DNA of 64,000 nt from Ktedonobacter sp. SOSP1-85 (GTDB taxonomy: Bacteria > Chloroflexota > Ktedonobacteria > Ktedonobacterales > Ktedonobacteraceae): positions 620,001 to 684,000 of the forward strand of contig NZ_BNJI01000002.1 of the NCBI RefSeq assembly GCF_016587415.1. The letters run 5' to 3'. Numbering within the stretch: the first letter of the stretch is position 1; each line of letters begins with the position of its first letter. The notes below the pieces were generated by a model. The model was not told the DNA's origin. It was given only the letters and a program-made list of their open reading frames with translations, and made no database searches. Position numbers and translations under genes: made by a program. This document shows, piece by piece, positions 51,686-58,692 of this stretch.

Positions 51686-53190
51686 AAACCTTGCAGCGCC
51701 TGCGCTCCCACCTCTGGCCCATGGGGACGCGGCTCCAACTCACCTTCTGGTATACCGCCGTGCTCGCCCTGATTATCCTCTGCGCGGGAGCTATCGTCTA
51801 CAAATACCTGGAAAGTTCGCTTGAGGGCAGCTTCGACACCACACTCTCACTCCAGGCCGGCCTGCTCACCAGCGAAATCAGCGAGCAGAATAACCACCTG
51901 ACCATTAGCGACCGTACTGGCAATATCCCGAGCCTGGAGGCCACACACTCCGATCCCCGCAGCATTCCCGCCGACATCACTAATGGCTTACTGGTCCGCA
52001 TCCTTGATAGTAATGGGCGCGTCGTACGTGAGTCGCCGGGCTTTCGCCTCTACGCCCTGCCCACCCTCACCCCCACTCAATTTGGTACCCAGCAGATCAT
52101 GCAGCAGACGCTGAAGCTAAGAGAGCAGAAAGGCGACAAGGTTGAGCTGCGCCTGTATAGCCAGGTCATCACAGATCATGGCCGCCCCTACGCCATTATC
52201 CAGGTTGGCGAGTCTCTGAACCAGTTGCACAGCGTACTGCGCAACACCGCCTATGTCCTGCTACTACTCACACCCTTCTTGCTGGCTATCAGCGGCCTGG
52301 GTAGCTACTGGCTGGCCGCGCGCGCCTTCGCGCCTATCCACCAATTGACCTCGACGGCCCGCGCCATCAATTCCGGTGATCTTAGCCAGCGTGTCCCTCT
52401 TCCGCGCGCGCGCGACGAGGTCTATTTCCTGGGAGCCACCCTCAACGCCATGATCGCTCGCCTGGAAGATGCCTTTACGCGCCAGAAGCGCTTCGTCGCC
52501 GACGCCTCACATGAGCTACGCACGCCTATCGCTGCCATTCAAAGCAAAACCGACGTCGCCCTGCTCCAACCACTCAGCACACAGGAGTATGTGGAGGTCA
52601 TCCAGCAGGTCAATACAGAGGCCCTGCGCCTGGGCGACCTGATTAGAAATCTCCTGGCCCTGGCACGTTCCGACGAGGAAGAGGCTCATCTCATCTATGA
52701 GTCCGTCCACCTGAACCAGGTTGTCGACGCAGTCATCTCCACCGCCACCGAATTAGCCCAGGAGCGCGACATCATCCTCGTCGCCCAGGACCTGGCGCCC
52801 GTCGAAGTCCAGGGCGACGAGGCCCGCCTGATCCAGGTTGTCATGAACCTGGTCGATAACGCCATAGCCTATACATCACCCCACGGCTGCGTTAGCGTGA
52901 CCGTCAAGCAAGAGGGCGCTCAAGGGCTGCTCGTCGTGCGCGATACAGGCCAGGGCATCGCACCTGAACACCTCCCGCATATCTTCGAGCGCTTCTACCG
53001 CGCCGATGCCGCCCGCAGTCGCGACGCCGCCCACAAGCGCGGCAGTGGCCTGGGCCTCGCCATCGTCGATTGGATCGTGCGCGCCCACCAGGGCCACATC
53101 TCGGTCGAGAGTACTGTGGGCAAAGGTTCAACCTTCACCGTCTCGCTCCCCCTCAAACAAATGATCAAATCTAATTCAGCCAGAGAATGA
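51682..53190 (+). CDS. Sensor histidine kinase
   Basis: 502 residues. Two hydrophobic helices at about 20-40 (FWYTAVLALIILCAGAIVYK) and 190-215 frame an extracytoplasmic loop of about 150 residues. HAMP follows (LTSTARAINSGDLSQRVPLP). The phosphorylated histidine is in FVADASHELRTPIAAIQSKT. The ATPase has NLVDNAIAYT, VRDTGQGIAPEHLPHIFERF and GSGLGLAIVDWIV. It is the classic HPK class with sensing outside the cell and a partner response regulator directly upstream. Confidence 0.95.
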   Translation: MKTLQRLRSHLWPMGTRLQLTFWYTAVLALIILCAGAIVYKYLESSLEGSFDTTLSLQAGLLTSEISEQNNHLTISDRTGNIPSLEATHSDPRSIPADITNGLLVRILDSNGRVVRESPGFRLYALPTLTPTQFGTQQIMQQTLKLREQKGDKVELRLYSQVITDHGRPYAIIQVGESLNQLHSVLRNTAYVLLLLTPFLLAISGLGSYWLAARAFAPIHQLTSTARAINSGDLSQRVPLPRARDEVYFLGATLNAMIARLEDAFTRQKRFVADASHELRTPIAAIQSKTDVALLQPLSTQEYVEVIQQVNTEALRLGDLIRNLLALARSDEEEAHLIYESVHLNQVVDAVISTATELAQERDIILVAQDLAPVEVQGDEARLIQVVMNLVDNAIAYTSPHGCVSVTVKQEGAQGLLVVRDTGQGIAPEHLPHIFERFYRADAARSRDAAHKRGSGLGLAIVDWIVRAHQGHISVESTVGKGSTFTVSLPLKQMIKSNSARE

Positions 53191-53461
53191 TTAAGCACAA
53201 AAAATACAATGATACCGCTTCTCTTACAAGAGTAATTCTAATTCTCGCGTAATTCAACTCTTGCTACCTAAATATAAATCTAGCCTCATTTTTACCCTTT
53301 TTTTAACATTTGTTTAGCAAAAGCATAATGATTTATCAAACAAATCTACTAATCGTATTATTATATTTACATTTCTATTATTTCCACATAAATAACCCTT
53401 TTAGGTATAAAAAAACAAAATATACGCAAGATATGTTATATTTGCCTTGTGTATTTGTTAA
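53191..53461. promoter_or_regulatory. AT-rich region upstream of the globin gene
   Basis: About 270 very AT-rich bases, in contrast with the surrounding genes. Several TATAAT-like words occur; none can be singled out. No gene is seen. The composition suggests an acquired segment or a strongly curved promoter. Confidence 0.35.
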
Positions 53462-54136
53462 TTGTCCATTGAAGGGAGTGAAGTATTTCTGAGTAAGTTG
53501 AAATTTATACCTCGACGCACATCATACGCACTCAGTGCGACAGTTTATGTCTCCCCCTGGGCCTCTTCCTGGGAAAGGCTCTATCGCCAGGTTTTCTGGT
53601 TGTCAGATGGACAGAGAACAACCGAGCGTATAGCATTACTCCTGCATAAGCCAGATGAGGAAGTCGCTCGCATCGTTGAAGAGCTTACCGTGAATGGCTA
53701 TCTTAGTACACAAACTGAAGGGAAAGTATTTGTCATGAATATTGAGTTACTGAAAGAAAGCTTTAAAATGGTTGCTCCGCGCAAAGAAGAGTTCGCACAG
53801 AGCTTCTATAACCGTCTATTTACTTACTATCCTGAGACCAAAACCCTGTTTGCTAACACCGATATGCGGCGCCAGGAAAGCTCACTGATGGCCACACTTG
53901 CGACTGTTATTTCGGGCGTGGAACGTGGTGATAATTTAGTGCCAGTCCTGAATGGACTTGGGAAGCGCCATGATAGCTATGGGGCTGCCCCTGAGCATTA
54001 TCCTCTCGTCGGCGGCGTACTGCTTGAAACCTTTCACGAATATCTTGGCAATAGCTTTACCCCCGAGATGCAGGAAGCCTGGAGCCAGGCCTTCGAGCTG
54101 ATCAGCAACCAGATGATCCAGGGCGCCCACGCCTAG
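53462..54136 (+). CDS. Globin with N-terminal winged-helix-like domain
   Basis: 224 residues from TTG 53462; CTG or TTG codons at 53489 or 53498 are alternatives. Residues 1-95 have a winged-helix-like layout (SDGQRTTERIALLLHKPDEE, VARIVEELTVNGYLSTQ). Residues 95-224 form a haemoglobin of the flavohaemoglobin N-terminal type: EFAQSFYNRLFTYYPETKTL with Tyr at B10, MRRQESSLMATL with Gln at E7, and GKRHDSYGAAPEHYP with the proximal histidine. Tyr B10/Gln E7 fits oxygen or NO chemistry. A fused DNA-binding-like domain would make it a haem-based sensor. It precedes the sulfite-oxidase-like gene; start choice is the weakest point. Confidence 0.8.
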   Translation: MSIEGSEVFLSKLKFIPRRTSYALSATVYVSPWASSWERLYRQVFWLSDGQRTTERIALLLHKPDEEVARIVEELTVNGYLSTQTEGKVFVMNIELLKESFKMVAPRKEEFAQSFYNRLFTYYPETKTLFANTDMRRQESSLMATLATVISGVERGDNLVPVLNGLGKRHDSYGAAPEHYPLVGGVLLETFHEYLGNSFTPEMQEAWSQAFELISNQMIQGAHA

Positions 54137-54193
54137 AATATCTATCCAGTAGAGAGTAAAATCAACTGCGTCACCTCACCATACCCATCAGAC

Positions 54194-54236
54194 GTGCCAG
54201 AGATAGCAAGCGAGCTACGCTTGCTATCTCTGGCAC
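54194..54236. terminator. 19-bp hairpin between globin and sulfite-oxidase-like genes
   Basis: GTGCCAGAGATAGCAAGCG (54194-54212) pairs with 54218-54236 around a five-base loop. It lies 57 bases past the globin stop. Confidence 0.7.
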
Positions 54237-54263
54237 AAAACGTTTATGATCGGAGGTGGCAGT

Positions 54264-55352
54264 ATGAGTAATTCTTCCGCGCACGCGCTTACTATTGTCT
54301 ATCAGGAGCAGCCCTTGAATGCAGGCACTCCCCTACCCATTTTGCGCCGCTCCTTTGTGACGCCTCAGACGCTCTTCTTCGCCCGCAACCACGGATCTAT
54401 ACCCACTATCGATCCCGCAACCTACCGCCTTCACGTTACAGGCATGGTCCGGTCTCCTCTGGAACTCAGCCTGGAAGAGCTGCAATCCCGCTTTCCCTCT
54501 CGGATAATCATGGCCACCCTGCAATGCACGGGAAGCCGGCGCAACGAGCTTATGGCCTTGCATACAATCCCCAACGAGATTCCCTGGGGCGCCGAGCCTA
54601 TCAGTAATGCCAACTGGCGTGGTGTCGCCCTACGCGATGTGCTTCAGGCGGCCGGAATTGCACACGAGGCGCGTTACGTCTCCTTCAGTGGTCTCGACGA
54701 GGTGTGGGAAGAGGGCAAGGCCGTTGGCTTTGGCAGCTCTATCGCGCTTGAGAAGGCCCAGGTGCCCGAGGTCCTCCTGGCCTTTGAGATGAATGGAGAG
54801 CCACTCACGCCTATGCATGGCTTCCCTGTACGCGTCATCATTCCTGGCTATATCGGCGCGCGTAGCGTCAAATGGCTCGGGACGATTACCCTGCAAGACG
54901 AGCCTTCGCATAACTATTTCCAGGCCCGCGCCTATAAGCTCTTTCCACCCAACGTCACCCAGACACCGACAGATACCAGCCAGGGTAGGATGCTGGAGAC
55001 GCTTCCCCTGAACGCGGTCATCTGCATACCTCAGGATAGGCAGATGCTAGAGGCGGGACCAGTACGCATCCTGGGATATGCCTTTACAGGCGAGGGATCG
55101 CCCATCCAACGGGTCGAGGTCTCGGCTGACAAGGGCACGACCTGGACCATCGCCACGATTACGGAGCGAAACGATCCCTGGGCCTGGTGCTTCTGGGAAA
55201 CAACACTTGACCTTCCACCCGGCCCATATCAACTATTCGCCCGCGCCTGGGACGCTACCGGGCATACCCAGCCCGCCGATGCCCGCCAGCTCTGGAACTT
55301 CAAAGGATACGCCAACAATGCCTGGCACCGCATCCGCCTCCATCTGGCCTGA
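54264..55352 (+). CDS. Sulfite-oxidase-family molybdenum enzyme
   Basis: 362 residues from ATG 54264 (CGGAGG upstream). The Oxidored_molyb domain has FARNHGSIPTIDPATYRLHV and the molybdenum-ligand Cys88 in ATLQCTGSRRNELM; the dimerisation domain follows with VRVIIPGYIGARSVKWLG and the last part QRVEVSADKGTTWTIATI. No signal peptide is visible, so the location is uncertain, and no haem domain is attached. Sulfite oxidases turn sulfite into sulfate; relatives reduce nitrate or methionine sulfoxide. A haem globin next to it could share a role in nitrogen or sulfur oxide stress, but that is inference. Confidence 0.88.
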   Translation: MSNSSAHALTIVYQEQPLNAGTPLPILRRSFVTPQTLFFARNHGSIPTIDPATYRLHVTGMVRSPLELSLEELQSRFPSRIIMATLQCTGSRRNELMALHTIPNEIPWGAEPISNANWRGVALRDVLQAAGIAHEARYVSFSGLDEVWEEGKAVGFGSSIALEKAQVPEVLLAFEMNGEPLTPMHGFPVRVIIPGYIGARSVKWLGTITLQDEPSHNYFQARAYKLFPPNVTQTPTDTSQGRMLETLPLNAVICIPQDRQMLEAGPVRILGYAFTGEGSPIQRVEVSADKGTTWTIATITERNDPWAWCFWETTLDLPPGPYQLFARAWDATGHTQPADARQLWNFKGYANNAWHRIRLHLA

Positions 55353-55390
55353 CAAACCACAATAAATTGTGACCTGACAAACCACATAAA

Positions 55391-55495
55391 TCCTGTAGGG
55401 TCCATGCTGGCATGGACTGCGAGCGAAGCGACCTTCCCGCGTCTGGGTGTCGGCCTGCGGGCCTCGGAGTCCATGCCAGCATGGACCCTACAGGA
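55391..55495. repeat. Dispersed repeat family 2, copy C
   Basis: The arms pair over about 28 bases and contain GTCCATGC-TG-GCATGGAC, with the TT/AA centre of copies A and B changed to TG/CA consistently in both arms. The middle (55419-55467) is unrelated to the other copies. It lies between the molybdenum enzyme and the next gene. Confidence 0.7.
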
Positions 55496-55504
55496 TGCAC
55501 GTTA

Positions 55505-56221
55505 TCAATGGCTCTGCAAGAAGTGCTCTATCTGGGGCTGCTCGGCAGGGGTCGCGGGGCGGAACTGGTCTTGCTCGTTGATGTAGGCGATTTGCGTCCC
55601 CTGAAAAGACACGATCATATCTGGGCGATGATCTCCATTGACGTCTACAAAGCGCAGCGTTACGGGCACGAGGTCATCTTGCGCGCCATATAACTGCGGA
55701 CCGGTATAAACATGGGTGTGCGCGGGATCTCCGCCCGAAATTTCAATAACCTGGATACGTCGATTCAAATTAAGAGCAATAAAGTGGCTGGGCTGGCCCG
55801 CCTGCTCATTGTGCCCCACGCGCATATCCATCTGGAAGGTGCGAGGTCGCCCATAATGCATATCATCAAGTATGCCCTGGCCCCAGCCGAGAAGCAGACT
55901 CAGACATATCCAGAGCACAAGCATACCCAGCATACCCAGGCCAAGATAGACCAAAGGGTGCGCGACCGGCCCCCGTCTCCCACGCGGCGCATCCATTATC
56001 TCGGACTCAGGCAGCTTAGCCGTGACCTGGGGTGGATAATCTTCGGTTGTGCGCACACGCGAGGCCCGCTGGATCGGAGCTTGCATACCCTTACGCGCCC
56101 CATTCTTCACGTTCGCATGAGAGGCGCCCTGTTTATCGGACGAGCGATACCGCACCAGACTCCTGGGGGTATGGCGCATCTCCGCCTCCTGCTCCTCGGC
56201 GCCAGTTATCGGCATCGACAT
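55505..56221 (-). CDS. Single-pass membrane protein with a VCBS-like end
   Basis: 238 residues from ATG 56221 (AAAGGAG upstream). A basic N-terminal region (residues 1-85) precedes one hydrophobic helix, YLGLGMLGMLVLWICLSLLL. The outer part ends LRFVDVNGDHRPDMIVSFQG, an FG-GAP/VCBS calcium-loop pattern. The N-terminal tail would be cytoplasmic and Arg-rich. Similar proteins appear to be common in this clade; the function is not known. Confidence 0.65.
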   Translation of the reverse strand: MSMPITGAEEQEAEMRHTPRSLVRYRSSDKQGASHANVKNGARKGMQAPIQRASRVRTTEDYPPQVTAKLPESEIMDAPRGRRGPVAHPLVYLGLGMLGMLVLWICLSLLLGWGQGILDDMHYGRPRTFQMDMRVGHNEQAGQPSHFIALNLNRRIQVIEISGGDPAHTHVYTGPQLYGAQDDLVPVTLRFVDVNGDHRPDMIVSFQGTQIAYINEQDQFRPATPAEQPQIEHFLQSH

Positions 56222-56224
56222 CAA

Positions 56225-56653
56225 CTGCTCCTTTCATGCAACCACGCCGTGGTACCCGACCGCAGAGTGGCCCCTTACCTGACAGCATAACTTATTCTAT
56301 GCTTCAACATTAACAGCGATAAAAAAGCGCGCTACTCCAATAAACGTGTGTCTAACGCGAAGGCCAATAAAACCGTAATCCTGGTAGAGATTGTAGCAAG
56401 AAAAAGATGGGCTGTCTATACTTTTTTAGACCAAATTTTCTAATATCCAGACATTTTTAGAATTTTTGTTCTAATTCAGATCGGCTAGTGCTTGTAAACG
56501 GCGCACCTACTCTCACTTCTCTGGGAATGCCCCACGCCCATGCAGGAGAAAAAGGTAGGTGCGCCCTTTAGAAGCACCTACCTTTTTCTCCTGCATGGGC
56601 GTGGGATGCCCTTCTATCGAGCGAGAATATAACGAGAAGCCACCGCAATGCAT
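56225..56653. other. Intergenic, mostly repeat DNA
   Basis: This AT-rich stretch includes a core-only family 3 copy at 56486-56509 and the full family 3 copy D at 56531-56605. No gene is seen. Confidence 0.5.
56486..56605. repeat. Dispersed repeat family 3, copy D plus a core-only copy
   Basis: A core without stem at 56486-56509 is followed by a full element with 25-base perfect arms (56531-56555, 56581-56605, CCCACGCCCATGCAGGAGAA at the outer end) around a 25-nt core (56556-56580). The first core has the G/C form and the second the C/G form of the core pair. Confidence 0.65.
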
Positions 56654-56682
56654 TGACATGTCAACACGCATGGTCTATAGTA
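56654..56682 (+). promoter_or_regulatory. Sigma-70-type promoter with a palindrome over the -35
   Basis: TTGACA (56654-56659), a 17-base spacer and TATAGT (56677-56682). The -35 lies in a perfect palindrome TTGACATGTCAA (56654-56665). The start of the HTH gene is 77 bases downstream. The palindrome could be an operator for that HTH protein. Confidence 0.65.
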
Positions 56683-56758
56683 GAGATAGTAATACAAACC
56701 CTGTTTGATACTTATGCCTGTATAAACGGTAGCGATAGAAAAATAGGGAGGATGACGC

Positions 56759-57037
56759 GTGCCAATATCATGTCAATTGCGAGTCCTACTCGCGCGCCTG
56801 AACGTTGAGCGCGCCATGCAGAACGCGAGTCCAATCAGCCTGCGCCGCATGGCGGAAGAGAGCGGCGTCTCGCTCAGCGTCCTAGTGGCGCTTCATACCG
56901 GGCGTAGCCAGAGGGTGGACTACGCGACGCTGGATCGCCTACTTACCTACTTCAACCGCTTCTTCCCGGTCACAATCAATGACCTGCTCACCTGGGAAAG
57001 CGCCAGCGAAGAAGAGGCGCACATAGCCGTTGGTTAA
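56759..57037 (+). CDS. Small Cro/CI-type HTH protein
   Basis: 92 residues from GTG 56759, with AGGGAGG at 56745-56751. The HTH reads ISLRRMAEESGVSLSVLVAL followed by the recognition helix TGRSQRVDYATLDRLLTYF. There is no other domain. It starts an operon with peptide deformylase and may bind the palindrome in its own promoter. Confidence 0.8.
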   Translation: MPISCQLRVLLARLNVERAMQNASPISLRRMAEESGVSLSVLVALHTGRSQRVDYATLDRLLTYFNRFFPVTINDLLTWESASEEEAHIAVG

Positions 57038-57068
57038 ACACATTCTAAATTGAGGAAAAAATAAAATC

Positions 57069-57587
57069 ATGCCACTACGCAATATCGTTATGCTGGGCGA
57101 CCCTATTCTGCGCCAGAAGGCCAAACGCATCCACCGCTTTGATGCCTCGCTGCGCAAGCTCGTTAAGGATATGTTTGAGACGATGCATGCCAATGACGGC
57201 GCGGGTCTCGCCGCGCCCCAGATTGGCCTCTCGCTGCGCCTCTTTGTCGTGGAACTTGAAGATCCCAAGACTGAGAAATACTACAAGGTCGCCATGGCGA
57301 ACCCGGAGATTATCAAGACCGAGGGCGAGCAAATCGGTCTTGATGGCTGTCTGAGCATTTCAGGCTACTACGGCGTGAATGTGCGCCGCGCCAATAAGGT
57401 CATCGTCAAAGGCCAGGACCTGAATGGCAAGCCGATGAAGGTCCTGGCCGAAGGCTACTACGCCTGGGCGCTCCAACATGAGATTGATCACCTGAATGGT
57501 GTGCTCTTCATCGACCTGCTCGACAGTCCCGAAGACTTGCGCGAGGTACGCCACAGCGACAACGAAAAAGAAGAAGTTCTCAAGTAA
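57069..57587 (+). CDS. def: Peptide deformylase
   Basis: 172 residues, the normal size. Motif I GAGLAAPQIGLSLRLFVVE, motif II DGCLSISGYYG (the usual EGCLS with D for E), motif III HEIDHLNGVLFIDLL (HExxH, the metal site). It removes formyl from the N-terminal methionine of new proteins. ATG 57069; it follows the HTH gene by 31 bases. The stop codon lies inside a palindrome shared with the convergent PIG-L gene. Confidence 0.95.
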   Translation: MPLRNIVMLGDPILRQKAKRIHRFDASLRKLVKDMFETMHANDGAGLAAPQIGLSLRLFVVELEDPKTEKYYKVAMANPEIIKTEGEQIGLDGCLSISGYYGVNVRRANKVIVKGQDLNGKPMKVLAEGYYAWALQHEIDHLNGVLFIDLLDSPEDLREVRHSDNEKEEVLK

Positions 57588-57653
57588 ATAGTATATAAAG
57601 CTTTCTGAGCAGCCTGCAGGCTGCTCAGAAAGCTTTATATACTATTTACTTGA
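57580..57653. terminator. 37-bp perfect palindrome covering two stop codons
   Basis: Complete palindrome of 74 bases (centre CCTG-CAGG at 57616/57617). It contains the end of def and the end of the convergent PIG-L gene, so both proteins' last residues come from the same repeat read in different frames. Confidence 0.8.
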
Positions 57654-58498
57654 AGCACTTGATTTGTGGTCAGGTTTATGATGGTAGAAGGCCGAACCCC
57701 CTCAAAGAGATCCTGCTCCACGCTCCGCCCGCTATTGACCAGGCTGAAGGCGCGGTAGAACTCCTGCGGACCCCATAGCCGCTTATGGTCCTCGGGCGAA
57801 AGTCTGGGCAGTTTCTCCAGGGGCGGAATCTGCGTGACATGACTGCGGACGGCTTTCCAGGCCTGGCGCCAGTAGGCGCTGGTATCCAGGCGTGTCGTTA
57901 CGGCCCACTTCATCCAGGAGAGGCAGGTGCGCTCCTGCCCGTCGATGTGCATGATCATGTCACCAAATATAGGGGTGTAGTGCGCGAACCAATCCTGGGT
58001 CGAGACGCGATAGTAGAGCTTCGCCACACGATGAGGACCCAGGTCCCAGTTCTGTCCATAGCCCTGGTCGGCGGCGCACAGCACGGCGGCCGTTGTAAAC
58101 TGCGAGATGGCGATATGATCGGGATGCCCATACAGTCCATCCGGGCCAAAGGTCACAACCACGTCGGGTCGCACCTGGCGTATGAGCGCCGTGATTTTCG
58201 CTACGGCTTCATCCCCACCTGCCTGGTCCAGGTCGCCGTCGATATAGTTTAGAAAGTTCAGGCGCGCTATCCCTAGTGCGCGGCAAGCAGCTCGCAGTTC
58301 CTCCTCACGTATACGCCCCAGGCCCTCCTGGCCTGGATACTCGCTCCAATCCCTGAACCAGCCACGCTCACCGCGCGTGGCAACCACCAGGGAGATCTCC
58401 ACACCCTCCGCGGCATACTTCGCTAACGTGCCCCCCAGGGCAATTGACTCATCATCCGGGTGCGCCAGCACGCACATCAACTTCAATGGGGTAGGCAT
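57635..58498 (-). CDS. PIG-L family deacetylase
   Basis: 287 residues. The metal site is MCVLAHPDDESIALGGTLAK (AHPDD), the second part GPDGLYGHPDHIAISQFTTA (HPDH), with a Zn-binding histidine late in the sequence. Members remove acetyl from N-acetylglucosaminyl compounds; mycothiol MshB and bacillithiol BshB are examples. The genome context gives no thiol cluster, so the role is open. The last residues (VLQVNSI) are encoded in the shared palindrome. Confidence 0.9.
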   Translation of the reverse strand: MPTPLKLMCVLAHPDDESIALGGTLAKYAAEGVEISLVVATRGERGWFRDWSEYPGQEGLGRIREEELRAACRALGIARLNFLNYIDGDLDQAGGDEAVAKITALIRQVRPDVVVTFGPDGLYGHPDHIAISQFTTAAVLCAADQGYGQNWDLGPHRVAKLYYRVSTQDWFAHYTPIFGDMIMHIDGQERTCLSWMKWAVTTRLDTSAYWRQAWKAVRSHVTQIPPLEKLPRLSPEDHKRLWGPQEFYRAFSLVNSGRSVEQDLFEGVRPSTIINLTTNQVLQVNSI

Positions 58499-58692
58499 AC
58501 TTCTTTCCTTCCAACAACAATCCCGATTTCTACACTGGCATTCAAATAAAACTTACTTGATCTAATAAGTCAAGTATAATAAGCCGGGCAAAAGAAGTCA
58601 AGAGCATAGGAGGTCTGGGCGTACATATCGTTACCGCATGTAGTTAAAATCGTCTAAAACTTATACTGTTGTAGATGAGATAAGGCGAATAG

